64,000 bases of DNA from Lycocorax pyrrhopterus obiensis (GCA_014706295.1 JACSVZ010000007.1:8114808-8178807); one strand, 5' to 3'. Positions 1 through 10,882 are shown, counted from the first letter of the stretch. The notes: a model not told the origin generated them from the letters alone. A program made the numbers and translations.

Positions 1-1535
1 CCTCTGCAGGCAGGACCAGCCCTGACACTCTCCGGAAGAACTTTTGCCACAGACCAAGTGAACCCTCAGGACTTGTCTTGCTCATTTCTCCCTGGAAAGG
101 GACATGGCATGAGCACCTTAACAGCTGTTGAGTAAATCCTGGAAAAGGCAGGAAATCAGGGTTGTAGGAAGAGTTTTGTGCTATTCATGTCAGATGCCAG
201 CCAGTTCTGCCCTAGAGCCATTCCAGGAGCTGGTATTTAAAGCAGCATTAGCAGAAAAGAAGGAGCTGTAGTGGCATAGGAACTCCCTTGCTGGCAGCAG
301 CCATTCCCATCCCAGGCAGGACCTTCCTCATGACTCTGAGATTGGAGCAGGGTGCTGAGAAGCTCAAGATTCTGAGTTCAGTCCCTAGATGGACCAACCA
401 CTTATCACCATTTGACCTGATGATCCTCGTGGGTCTTTCCAACTCAGAATATCCTGTGCTCTGGAAATAAAGAACAGTTTTCACTGGCTTTTTAAACCCA
501 GAGGTTTTTTCCACTGGAGAGTGTGAGCCACAAAGAAAGTAGGGGAAAGGAGGGAGAGCATCGGGTCTCACCCGGCAGGTGTCGGATGAGCGGCCAGAGC
601 AGGACCGAGCCCCGGCGGCCCCCAGTCCCACACCGGGCTCCACCCACCCGCGGCGATCGTTCCGCACCGCTCGTTCCGCACCGCTCGTTCCGCGGGGGCG
701 CGGCGGGCAGGAGCCCCCCGGGGGTGCGGCCACGGGGGAGGGGGAGGCGGGCGCTGCTCTGCCCGGGGGGGTGCGGCGGCCTCGGGGGTGCCGGGGCGGA
801 GGGGCTTGGGACGGTCCGCATCCCCGCGTGGGCTGCGGGGCGGAGGGGCTTGGGACGGTCCGCATCCCCGCGTGGGCTGCGGGGCGGAGGCGGGAGCGGT
901 CACCGGGGGCTGCGCTCGCGCCGCCGCTCCGTGTCCGCCAGGGGGCGCCCCGCGGGCGGCGCTGAGGGAGCGGCGGCGCTGGGGGATCCCGGGGCCGGCA
1001 CGGGCGGTCCCCGCGCCCCGCCCGCTTCCAGCCGGGATCCAGCGCCTGCTCCGGGGAACCGCCGCCCTCCTGCCGGGCCCGGCACCGGCACAGCCCCGGC
1101 TCCCCGCGGCCGCAGCGGGATCGTGCCCGGAGCCCCGGCGGGACCCCACCCCACGCCGGCCGGAGCAGGAGCGGCAGCACCGGGCTCGGCCCCAGCACCC
1201 ATCCCGGAGCGGCTGCTCCCGCCCGCGGTGATCCCGGTCCCTATCGCAGCCCCAATCCCGCCCCGGTCCTGCGGCTCCAGGACCCGTACCCCGCTCGCCG
1301 AGGGAGAAGCGGCTCTGCCCGGGACCCCCAGCCGACACCGGCAGGACCCGGACCCGAATCCCCGGGCCCGGATCCCGGCCCTACCTCAGCGCCTCGGGCT
1401 CCGCGTAGCGCCAGGAGCAGCCCCCGGTCCCGGGCTCCGCACAGCGCTCCGAGCGATGGTCCCGCCGCATCCCGGGATGAGCATCCACCGCACAAAGCGG
1501 CGCGGGCGCGGATCCGCCGGGATTTACGGGCGCGG

Positions 1536-1660
1536 GCGGGGCGGGGCGGGGCCGGCACAGGTGTGAAGGGCGGGGCCGGCTCAGGTGCGCGGGGCCCCAG
1601 AGCGGCTGCGCGGGGCGGGACCGAGGGTATTTAAGCCCCGGGAAGCCGCCCCGGAGCCAT
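1536..1660 (+). promoter_or_regulatory. GC-box plus TATA-like promoter in left arm
   Basis: Tandem GC boxes (GGGCGGGGCGGGGCGGGG, about 1536-1553) are followed by a TATA-like TATTTAAG at 1628-1635, which would place a start site near 1660. Transcription would run toward the palindrome centre. An AATAAA at about 2218 lies in the same direction, so a short transcript is possible. No protein downstream is recognisable. Confidence 0.5.
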
Positions 1661-1737
1661 TTGCCCCCTCGGCGCTCGGTGCGGGAGGCTGTGGCAGGGC
1701 CGGGCTCTGTATTTCTATTCCTTTATACTTCTTTTTA

Positions 1738-2190
1738 CCTCTCTTCCTCTAAACCTCCCCTTCCCTATCCCCTGCTCTCTCCCCCTACCCTCCCCTCCTT
1801 TCCCCCGGCCCCCCTACCCCCCGTCCCTATCCCCTACACATCCCTACCCTACGCCTCCACCCTCCCTCTCCTTCTCCATCCTTCCTTCCTCCCCCCCCAC
1901 CCCGGCTCCCCCCTGCCCCCTCTCTCTGCTCCCCTTCCTTCCCCCAATTCCCCCCCACCTGCCCTCAATCCTCCTTCCTCCACCCTTCCTTCCCCCTCCA
2001 CCTCCCCCTATTCCCTTTCCCTCTTCCCCCTCTGCACCTTGACACCCCCACCTGTGCTCCGTCCTCGTCCTCCTTCCTCCACCCTTCCTGCCTCCCCACC
2101 CCACCTTTCCCTGTCCTTCTCCCTGCTCCCCTGCACACCCCGACCACCCCCTCTGTCCCCCTATTCCCGTCCTCTGTCCCCTTTTCCCCT
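1738..2190. repeat. Long pyrimidine (CT) tract
   Basis: About 450 bases are nearly all C and T on the plus strand, including long runs of CCCCC and CCTTCCT. The strand asymmetry suits H-DNA or R-loop formation. The open frames across it give proline/serine/leucine-rich low-complexity peptides and are not genes. The mirror purine tract is at about 2890-3365. Confidence 0.8.
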
Positions 2191-2329
2191 GCAGCCGCGG
2201 GGCTCGGGGCGCCGGAGAATAAAGCCCAGAGGGCCGGAGCCCGGCGCCCCCCGCCCTCGCTGGAGCCCCACACGGAGCCGGGCCCGCTCGGCGGCTCCCC
2301 GGGGGAGCTGGGGCTTGGGGTCAAGGTGG

Positions 2330-2770
2330 GCCCCCTCCGGAGGAGGGGGTCCTGGGGGAGTAATTCGGGGTGGGATGAGCCCCCTCCGGAGGAGGCGGCC
2401 CTAGGGGGTCAGGTTGGGCCCCCTCCTCCGGAGGGGGTCCCGGGAGGGGGCCGGGTGGGCCCCCTCCGGAGGAGGGTCCTGGGGGGGTAGGGAGGCCCCC
2501 TCCCGGAGGAGGGGTCCCGGAGGAGGGGGGTCGCCGGGTGGCCCTCTCCAGGAGGGGGCCCGGGGGAGCGAGGGGGGACTTTCTTCCCCCTCCAGTCCCT
2601 CCCCGGACCCCCTCCTCCGGAGGGGCCCACCCCGGGGCCCCCTCCCGGGGACCCCCTCCGGAGGAGGGGGCCCAACCTGACCCCCTAGGGCCGCCTCCTC
2701 CGGAGGGGGCTCATCCCACCCCAATACTCCCCCACGACCCCCTCCTCCGGAGGGGCCCACCTTGACCCCA
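2330..2770. repeat. Palindrome centre: array of CTCCGGAG units
   Basis: About ten copies of a short self-complementary core (CTCCGGAG, usually inside CCCCCTCCGGAGGAGGGG) occur at irregular spacing of roughly 15-85 bases. Outer copies belong to the arms. The stretch of about 120 bases near 2485-2602 has no mirror partner and is the true spacer. Extreme GC content and self-pairing make it a likely trouble spot for polymerases and assemblers. Confidence 0.8.
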
Positions 2771-3427
2771 AGCCCCAGCTCCCCCGGGGAGCCGCCGAGC
2801 GGGCCCGGCTCCGTGTGGGGCTCCAGCGAGGGCGGGGGGGCGCCGGGCTCCGGCCCTCTGGGCTTTATTCTCCGGCGCCCCGAGCCCCGCGGCTGCAGGG
2901 GAAAAGGGGACAGAGGACGGGAATAGGGGGGCAGAGGGGGTGGTCGGGGTGTGCAGGGGAGCAGGGAGAAGGACAGGGAAAGGTGGGGTGGGGAGGCAGG
3001 AAGGGTGGAGGAAGGAGGACGAGGACGGAGCACAGGTGGGGGTGTCAAGGTGCAGAGGGGGAAGAGGGAAAGGGAATAGGGGGAGGTGGAGGGGGAAGGA
3101 AGGGTGGAGGAAGGAGGACTGAGGGCAGGTGGGGGGGAATTGGGGGATGGAAGGGGAGCAGAGAGAGGGGGCAGGGGGAGCCGGGGTGGGGGGGAGGAAG
3201 GAAGGATGGAGAAGGAGAGGGAGGGTGGAGGCGTAGGGTAGGGATGTGTAGGGGGATAGGGACGGGGGTAGGGGGGGCAGGGGGAAAGGAGGGGAGGGTA
3301 GGGGGGAGAGAGCAGGGGATAGGGAAGGGGAGGTTTAGAGGAAGAGAGGTAAAAAGAAGTATAAAGGAATAGAAATACAGAGCCCGGCCCTGCCACAGCC
3401 TCCCGCACCGAGCGCCGAGGGGGCAAA

Positions 3428-3556
3428 TGGCTCCGGGGCGGCTTCCCGGGGCTTAAATACCCTCGGTCCCGCCCCGCGCAGCCGCTCTGGGGCCCCGCGC
3501 ACCTGAGCCGGCCCCGCCCTTCACACCTGTGCCGGCCCCGCCCCGCCCCGCCCGCG
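3428..3556 (-). promoter_or_regulatory. Mirror copy of the GC-box/TATA promoter
   Basis: CTTAAATA at 3452-3459 (TATTTAAG on the minus strand) and GC boxes at about 3535-3555 repeat the left-arm promoter in inverted orientation. It also points toward the palindrome centre, so the two copies face each other. Confidence 0.5.
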
Positions 3557-4470
3557 CCCGTAAATCCCGGCGGATCCGCGCCCGCGCCGCTTTGTGCGGT
3601 GGATGCTCATCCCGGGATGCGGCGGGACCATCGCTCGGAGCGCTGTGCGGAGCCCGGGACCGGGGGCTGCTCCTGGCGCTACGCGGAGCCCGAGGCGCTG
3701 AGGTAGGGCCGGGATCCGGGCCCGGGGATTCGGGTCCGGGTCCTGCCGGTGTCGGCTGGGGGTCCCGGGCAGAGCCGCTTCTCCCTCGGCGAGCGGGGTA
3801 CGGGTCCTGGAGCCGCAGGACCGGGGCGGGATTGGGGCTGCGATAGGGACCGGGATCACCGCGGGCGGGAGCAGCCGCTCCGGGATGGGTGCTGGGGCCG
3901 AGCCCGGTGCTGCCGCTCCTGCTCCGGCCGGCGTGGGGTGGGGTCCCGCCGGGGCTCCGGGCACGATCCCGCTGCGGCCGCGGGGAGCCGGGGCTGTGCC
4001 GGTGCCGGGCCCGGCAGGAGGGCGGCGGTTCCCCGGAGCAGGCGCTGGATCCCGGCTGGAAGCGGGCGGGGCGCGGGGACCGCCCGTGCCGGCCCCGGGA
4101 TCCCCCAGCGCCGCCGCTCCCTCAGCGCCGCCCGCCCCGCGGGGCGCCCCCTGGCGGACACGGAGCGGCGGCGCGAGCGCAGCCCCCGGTGACCGCTCCC
4201 GCCTCCGCCCCGCAGCCCACGCGGGGATGCGGACCGTCCCAAGCCCCCTCCGCCCCGGCACCCCCGAGGCCGCCGCACCCCCCCGGGCAGAGCAGCGCCC
4301 GCCTCCCCCTCCCCCGTGGCCGCACCCCCGGGGGGCTCCTGCCCGCCGCGCCCCCGCGGAACGAGCGGTGCGGAACGATCGCCGCGGGTGGGTGGAGCCC
4401 GGTGTGGGACTGGGGGCCGCCTGGGCTCGGTCCTGCTCTGGGCGCTCGTCCGACACCTGCCGGGTGAGAC
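3500..4470. promoter_or_regulatory. CpG island in right arm (mirror of ~560-1560)
   Basis: Dense CpG and GC content, with a GT splice-donor-like site (CCTGCCGG then GTGAGA) at 4464 on the plus strand. This fits a non-coding first exon transcribed away from the palindrome centre, toward the candidate exon at 4944. The left-arm counterpart would transcribe off the window to the left. Confidence 0.5.
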
Positions 4471-4943
4471 CCGATGCTCTCCCTCCTTTCCCCTACTTTC
4501 TTTGTGGCTTGCACTCTCCAGTGGAAAAAACCTCTGGGTTTAAAAAGCCAGTGAAAACTGTTCTTTATTTCCAGAGCACAGGATATTCTGAGTTGGAAAG
4601 ACCCACGAGGATCGTCAGGTCAAATGGTGATAAGTGGTTGGTCCATCTAGGGACTGAACTCAGAATCTTGAGCTTCTCAGCACCCTGCTCCAATCTCAGA
4701 GTCATGAGGAAGGTCCTGCCTGGGATGGGAATGGCTGCTGCCAGCAAGGGAATTCCTATGCCACTACAGCTCCTTCTTTTCTGCTAATGCTGCTTTAAAT
4801 ACCAGCTCCTGGAATGGCTCTAGGGCAGAACTGGCTGGCATCTGACATGAATAGCACAAAACTCTTCCTATAACCCTGATTTCCTGCCCTTTCCAGGATT
4901 TACCTAACAGCTGTTAAGGTGCTCATGCCATGTCCCTTTCCAG

Positions 4944-5048
4944 GGAGAAATGAGCAAGACAAGTCCTGAGGGTTCACTTGGTCTGTGGCAAAAGTTCTTC
5001 CGGAGAGTGTCAGGGCTGGTCCTGCCTGCAGAGGGGCGTTTCCCGCAG
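4944..5048 (+). CDS. Candidate first coding exon of an unrecognised gene
   Basis: A good acceptor (TGTCCCTTTCCAG, ending at 4943) precedes an ATG at 4950 and an open stretch of 33 codons beginning MSKTSPEGSLG. It ends at a consensus donor, CAG then GTGAGTG, at 5049. The phase at the donor is 0. The peptide is basic and resembles no family I recognise. The exon straddles the right-arm edge of the palindrome. It could be an exon of a small gene or lncRNA driven by the CpG island at 3.5-4.5 kb. Possible continuations are at 5651 and 6743. Confidence 0.25.
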
Positions 5049-5049
5049 G

Positions 5050-6742
5050 TGAGTGTTCACAGCCCAAAATCACAGCGGGTGCTGAGGCCGGGGCTGCTTT
5101 TCTGGCCCAGAGCTGCACAGAGCCCTCGGTGACTCCTGCTCGCTGCCAGGAATGTTCCTTGGTGTTCCCTCCGTGTGTCCCAGCTGGCCAGGAACACGGG
5201 GCAGGAGGAGGCCAGGAGCCCCGGGAAGGGAACCAGCACCTCTTGTCCTTCGTATTTGCAGGGGAGGAGCTGTGCCTGCAGCGTCCTGCCTGTGGCACCA
5301 GCGTGCAGAACACACATCCCGGGGATGCCCGGGCAGCGCTTGGATAGACATGGATAAAGGGCTGCCCACGGCTCCTCAGCCAGGGGCTGCTCTGAACGGG
5401 CACCCAGAGATGCTTCAGCCTGGACAGAGCCCACTGACACCCCAAAAATACCCCAAGGAAAAGCTGGCATTACCTGGGAATGCTGGCACAGTGTGTTTGA
5501 GGAGGGGCTCAGACAGCAATTCCCGCTGCCAACTTCCCAGAGCTCCCACACACCTGCCAGGTATGTCCCAGCCACCCCCAATCCCTTCCTTTCCAGCCTG
5601 GGGCCATCATCCATCAGCAGCATTAAAGCCAAGGCAATCTTCCTTTACAGAAATTAAACCCCAAGCAATGCTCTCAGAGATGCTTTAAAATAAAAGGTTA
5701 GAGTTGGATGAAGTTTTGTTTGGATTAAGTTTGGAGTTTTTCAGGGAGCCAGCTGGGACTGCAGAACTGATGGAAAGCTTTCACAGCTGGGTCACACTGC
5801 AGGTGCCCTGAAGGCAGGGATGTGCATCCCTTTCCTCAAGGAAAAGAACTTCCAGAGGCCACTCCTGAGGCTCTGGAATGAAATCAGCTTGCAGGGAGAG
5901 ATGTTCTCACCTGGGCACAGGGGCTGCCTCAGCACAGGCCAGGAGCGCGTCCGGCCACCGCCTTCTCCTGCTCTAAAATATCAACTGCAGCCTGATCTCA
6001 GGGGGGTGAAATCAGCTGAATTCCAGGGAACTCTGTCAAGTGCCCCCCAGAGACATTGGTGGGGCTGGGGATGAGGGTTATAAACAGCAAATTCTATGGA
6101 GTATAAACCTGTCCTTGTCCTGATCCCACTGAGCTTCCTTGGAACCTCTGCTGGTTCCTGACACACCTGGTGTTAAATAGGCAGCTCTGCATGGGAATAT
6201 CCAAGTTCCATGAGGCACTGTGAGGTTATTCCAGTGGGAATTCAGCAGGGAATTTGGAGCTATAGGTATAATTCATCTAAACTAGCAAAGCTGAACCCCC
6301 AATCTGGGCACCACACAGAGAACAATCTTTGTACTGCCCTGCCAGCCAAAGCCCCTGGGCTGGGAAATTTCAGCAGCCAGATGTATGGAATTATCTAAAT
6401 CCCAGCAACCAGCATCCTCCAAAGGGACAATCCAAGTCCCAGGCTGAGGGAGTTCGCGTCCTTCCGCTGCTGCTGGCGGTACAAATTCCCCTCCACACAG
6501 CTGGCCCCGGCTGGGCGGGAGCGGAGAGCAGGAGGGGCGGGAGAGCGGATTGGCTGCCCGGGGAGCGCCGGGAGATGAGGCTGCTGGAATCCAATCTGAA
6601 TCCACTGAAAACTTTCTTTCCCTGGCAGAAAACAGGAGCCAAAGCAGACCCCTCCTGGCCGGGCTGGTGGGCAGCAGCTGGGTGCACTCTGGGGGAAAAC
6701 ACCCTGTGCCTGCCAGGAGTCTGATTCTGTTTTTCCTACCAG
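5050..6742. other. No recognised gene
   Basis: Mixed single-copy-looking sequence of moderate GC content. Short open frames are present but none resembles a known protein. The only suggestive signal is the acceptor and AATAAA pair at 5638-5694 noted under the candidate exons. Confidence 0.6.
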
Positions 6743-6791
6743 CTCCTGAGCAGCGTCAGGGCCACCATGAGGGAGTTCAAATCCAAATAAA
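6743..6791 (+). CDS. Candidate terminal exon of the same unrecognised gene
   Basis: A strong acceptor (TTCTGTTTTTCCTACCAG ending at 6742) leads into an open frame in phase 0 of 15 codons (LLSSVRATMREFKSK) and a stop at 6788-6790. The stop overlaps an AATAAA at 6786-6791. Joined in phase to the exon at 4950-5048, it would give a 48-residue protein. A competing terminal exon starts at 5651 after CTTCCTTTACAG, with AATAAA at about 5689. Without transcript data this remains a guess. Confidence 0.2.
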
Positions 6792-8795
6792 CCTCACTGC
6801 CCACAGAGTGAATAACCCCAACAGAGAAATGCATCGTTCTCATAAAAAGCTTAAAGATCTGTTAAAAAGGTAATGACAACACTGTAATGGGATTCCCAGG
6901 AACCTTCTTAATGCTCTTGGTTCCATTTTTACGTATTTTTAGTCCCTCAATGGGCAGCTTGTAGAATTTATCCTGGGATTTAGAGGTTGAGCAGGGTTGG
7001 CTTTGGGTTGACCTTCACCTCTGGTCCTGCTTTGTGCAAACACAACTTGGGCCAAGGTGGGTGAACTCATTACCTCAGCTTTTCCCTCAAAAATATCTCC
7101 TGTTTGTTTCCCTGCAGATGAACTCAGATTTTACCCCAAACTGTCCACTCCTCCCCTCCATATGCCCTCAAAGTGTCCATTCTGTTCCCCACAGGTGCCC
7201 TGGTGATGCCAGGGAGGTCCCTTTGCCCACAGTGCCTTTCTGCTGCCCCTCTCCAGCCCAAGGCTGCTCCTCTGCTCCTTCTCTCTGCCCTTGTCCCACA
7301 CGGCGAGGCATGAAAGGGGAAAGGTTCCAGAAAACATTTCTGCAATTAATTAATTAATAATTCTTTCCAATTCCCCAGTGAGAAGAACACAAACTCACAG
7401 CCATTAGGGCCTGACAGTCCCCTGCTGAGAGCTCAGCACACATCCACAGAGGCAACTCCAGCATCAGAAAGAAAGAAAAGAAAGAAAGAGGTGATTTCTT
7501 CTGTTTCAAAGTTATTTCAAATTCTCAAACCCAAACCAACCTTTGCTCTTGATTTTGGCTGGGTGAATCGTGAGCGGTGGGCACAGGTCATGTCATTCAT
7601 GCTGATGTGAGTGATGCTTTCTGGGGGCAGAGCAGCTGATTTCCAATGTTCATTTCCTGCCCCATGCCTGATCTGCACAGGAGAAAACCTCCTCCATGAA
7701 GGGATTTTGCTCCATCTAATCCCATCTGCCCAGTCTGTTCCATGTGGATATTGCCAGGCTGGGGCAGCACAGGCAGATGCAGCTCTCTGCACTCTCTGCT
7801 CCAAACACAGCTCTGGGCTCCTTTGCAAAGTGCCTCTGCCATGAGGTTTTCTCCAGGAGAAATCAAGGAATGGCTCATGGCAGGGTGGAGATTTAATTAT
7901 CACAAAGGGAAGTAAAGGATAAATATTCCTGTAAGAGCCTTTGGGACCTTCTGGGCTGAATTGGGAAGGGGACATTCATTCCCTGCAGGACAAATGCACA
8001 ACAGCCTCCAACACAAAGCACAGACTGTCAGGTGGGGTCTGACAGCACCACTTTGACAAACGTCACTGTCATTATTCTTTTCAGGGACTTTTCCAATCAA
8101 ACTCTGAAGCTGACAAGCCCAAAAGCTCTGTCTGGCTGCTCAGGAGCAAAAAGATACTCCCAGGGGTGAGGCACATTCCCAGCAAACACTCCCAACACAG
8201 CACAGAGGCACCACTGGAGCTCGTGTGGGGCTGGCAAGGGCTGCCAGGAGCACTCAGCCCCCAGGTGGGGTGGCAGTGGCAGTGGCAGTGACAGCAGCAA
8301 ACTCCCACAGACTGATGGCACAACAGAGACACAAAGGCCAGCAATGCCCACAGAAGGTTTAATTCTGCTCCCTGTGCTGCCACATCCTGGCAGGAAATCT
8401 CCAGGTGGGATAGAAACTCTCAGGGTGCACAAAATGCAGCATCCATCACCCTGATCCCGCTTAAACTCAGTGTGTGGGGCCAAACCCCCACAGGCAAACA
8501 CTGACCTGACCTGGATCAGTCTCAGACACAGCTCCAGTTCTCACCTCCAACCTGCTCCCGGGGCTGCTGCCACATTCCTGACAAGGTGCCAAAGGCCCCT
8601 TGGCCAGGGCTCTCTCTGTGTCTCGGGGACTGCAGGGACCAGGGCAAGGACAGCCTGAAACCAGGGCCGATCCCTCTGGATTTGCAACACTCTGGGGACA
8701 ACTGGGGACTCACCCCACACCGTGGGCAGGACCAGAGGCCCTCCAGCACACTCCATCAGGGCCGGAGCCCGTTGGGTTTGGCTGCTCAAACACCA

Positions 8796-8938
8796 AAGCT
8801 TTTGGCAAAGATGGGATGAGTTAAGTGGTTTTTCCTGTCCTGAAAGAGAGGAGAAAATGGAAATTAAGCTTTTGGCAAAGATGGGATGAGTTAAGTGGTT
8901 TTTCCTGTCCTGAAAGAGAGGAGAAAATGGAAATTAAG
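8796..8938. repeat. Perfect 70-bp tandem duplication
   Basis: A 70-base unit beginning AAGCTTTTGGCAAAGATGGG occurs twice head-to-tail (about 8796-8865 and 8866-8935) without a mismatch. Identity this high suggests a very recent duplication, a polymorphic variant or a local assembly stutter. Confidence 0.9.
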
Positions 8939-9847
8939 TCCACTGTGGAAGTCAAAGGCTCGTGGCTTTCACACTTTTGTTCTGATTGCTCACTCTAGGG
9001 TTTTATCCATAAAAAATGAGAGGTGACACCAAATAAAAGCGCCCTTTTCCAACATTTTATTCCCTACTATTTTCATACATGAAAAGGATGCTCATTTTTT
9101 CTTATTGCATTCTTTGCCTAATTTTAACAGAACCATTTTCATTCCAGGCCCCACTTGTGAGTTATTCAATCCTTTGCCATCGGACTTTGGACAAAGGAAG
9201 AGAAGGATCTGTTCCACACGGGTGTCATCCAACAGGGAACAGCCCCTGTACCATCCCCAGCCTGGGCCAAGCACGCTGCCTCACTTTCCCCATTCTGGAT
9301 TCTGGCTCCAACCCAGTCTGAGTTTTCCCCTATTTTTCATGTCTAGAGAAAGGAAATTGTCCTGGTCAGGGTGTTAAGACCTTAAGCTGCACATTGATCT
9401 GGGGGGGCTGTGACTGGAATTCCAGCAGGGAATTCATGGTTTTACAAATGAAAACTATTCCAGGGAGCAGCACTGAAAAAGTTGGGAGCTGCTGCTTCAC
9501 CGCAAGGTGTCAGCAAAAGAGAGGAAACACAAAATGGGTATCCAAAACCAAGGATAAAATGATTCCTCCTCCTCTTAGTGGGACCGGGGCTAATTCTGCC
9601 CTGGAATGACAAGGAACTTCTCCCTCAGACCCCCAGAGAGCTCTCGAAAAGCCAAAGTGCAGCAGGGAAGGAAGGAAGGAAAGGCACCTCTGCCTCACCT
9701 GCTGGGGACAGCACAGGTCCTGCTGCTCCCGGGGACTGGGAATGTGTCCGGAGCCAAAAGCGCCTTCCCAGGCTGGGGGGGGGGGGCTTTCCTGAAGCAC
9801 CACTTCTGGGAAGCAAAGGGCTGTGGAAGAAATGCAATGGGAATTTA

Positions 9848-9883
9848 CAATAATAGTAATAATAGCAATAATAGTAATAATAG
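9848..9883. repeat. AAT-type trinucleotide microsatellite
   Basis: About 36 bases of imperfect (AAT/AGT)n, reading ATAATAGTAATAATAGCAAT and onward. No coding frame crosses it meaningfully. Confidence 0.85.
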
Positions 9884-10755
9884 GGAAGACAGCAAAGGGA
9901 GCAACAGTAATTCCAGGAGGGAGCAGGAGGGATGCTGAGCTTTAAACGAGGTTTGAGTGAGGCAGCATCTCCTGGGCTTTCTAAAGCACAGCTCCAGGCC
10001 TGGGATTACAGGAGCAGTGCAAGCTCCTACTGTCCAGTCCCTGGATTTGCCTCCTGCCAGCACTCGGCACCTCGGGCATGTTTGGGTGCAAGTGCTCCAG
10101 TGCTGCTGCACGAGGGACTGGGAAAATGGGCATTAAACTCCTTCCCACAGGGCTGGCTCTGAGCTCTGGCTGGGGAAAGCATTTGGCACCTCTGGCATTT
10201 CCATGAAATCAGTTTCCATCATTTTGAAGATACACTGAATAAACCCAGGGGAGATAAATAAACCTTTCTCCATAAGGACAGCCCCAGGGAATACACAATT
10301 ATTCCTATGCCTGGTCAAACAAACCAGCAGCCAGATTTTGGGAAGAGACTCCAGACTCTTGTCTCCCTCCCTGGCTGTAAAACACTTGCAGAGGCTTTGG
10401 AGTTCATACAAGCTTGTCAGGATTTGGATGCTTCATTTAAATTCTATTCATATACTAAGGAATTGGAAGTGTCCTAAAGGCACCTCCACTCACACTTTAA
10501 TTTTAAGCCCTCTACCACCGTTGAATTTGGATGTTCTTTTGTTAGGAACACCCCACATCTGCTTCTTTAGGTGCCTCCATGTGGGAGAGAAAATAAATGT
10601 GGACAAAAGTTCAGAATGCAGCTTCCAAGTCAAGTTCCCTACTAGGAAATTACTCCAGCTCTAGGATGCTACAGCGACACAGATCAATGAGAGGAACATC
10701 TTAAAAAGAAATGCACACTCTGCAGCAGCCAAAGCAATCACATTTCTGATTTTAC

Positions 10756-10882
10756 CTGGTCTCCAGGTGCTCTGCCAAAGCTCCCAACAGCCGTTCCCGT
10801 TCCCAGACAAGCCCGGGCAGCACTACGTAGGGTACTCGCAATGTGCATGAGGCCGAGGGGTCAGTTCTGCATGCATTCTTTG
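10756..10882 (-). CDS. Exon-like block of unknown gene
   Basis: On the minus strand a CATTCTGCAG acceptor leads into 41 uninterrupted codons, then a donor GACCAG/GTAAAAT. The translated block includes LRVPYVVLPGLVWERERL and looks protein-like (balanced composition, amphipathic end). Entry phase is 1 and exit phase 2. I do not recognise the family. It lies about 300 bases downstream of the CpG island at 11.0-11.3 kb, read in the same direction, but the ATG-containing first exon there does not join it in frame. It may be a chance open frame. Confidence 0.25.

Larger units (their letters stand above)
1..2484. repeat. Left arm of a ~5-kb inverted repeat (palindrome)
   Basis: Read as its reverse complement, this arm matches the right arm almost base for base: base 1 pairs with about base 5034, and the bases near 2484 pair with about 2603. 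The arms differ by scattered substitutions (several in the first 200 bases) and small indels. This arm carries two copies of a 44-base unit at about 790-893 where the other arm has one, and two copies of a 15-base GTTCCGCACCGCTC-type unit near 660-690 against one. The arm continues off the window edge, so its true length is unknown. Confidence 0.95.
2603..5034. repeat. Right arm of the inverted repeat
   Basis: Reverse-complement partner of the left arm, about 50 bases shorter because of the missing tandem units. It contains the same CpG island, promoter, GA/CT tract and unique-looking flank. Its outer limit cannot be seen because the partner sequence lies outside the window. It could be a genuine inverted duplication or an assembly join of two haplotypes. 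Confidence 0.95.
6800..10755. other. Intergenic stretch, no recognised gene
   Basis: No exon of a known family was found. It holds a GAAA-type microsatellite at about 7470-7490, the 70-bp tandem duplication near 8.8 kb and an AAT-type microsatellite near 9.85 kb. Confidence 0.6.

Noticed and set aside
248..1558. Several overlapping arginine/proline/glycine-rich frames in the CpG island, both strands
   Set aside because: GC-rich CpG islands lack stop codons by composition. Frames occur on all strands, with no motif and no preferred start.
1661..3426. Two 250-340-codon open frames rich in proline and serine (1661-2404 plus, 2401-3426 minus)
   Set aside because: They are mirror images created by the palindrome, run through homopyrimidine tracts and have no domain; low-complexity DNA without stops explains them.
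395..4640. CR1-like or LTR-like snippet in both arms (about 395-470 and 4566-4640: TTCTGAGTTGGAAAGACCCA)
   Set aside because: It resembles avian interspersed repeats, but too little sequence remains to assign a family with confidence, so it is not listed as a feature.
5152..5688. 178-codon plus frame between the palindrome and 6 kb
   Set aside because: No domain, proline-rich composition and no supporting splice context; only the short acceptor-defined tail near 5651 is kept as a possible lncRNA end.
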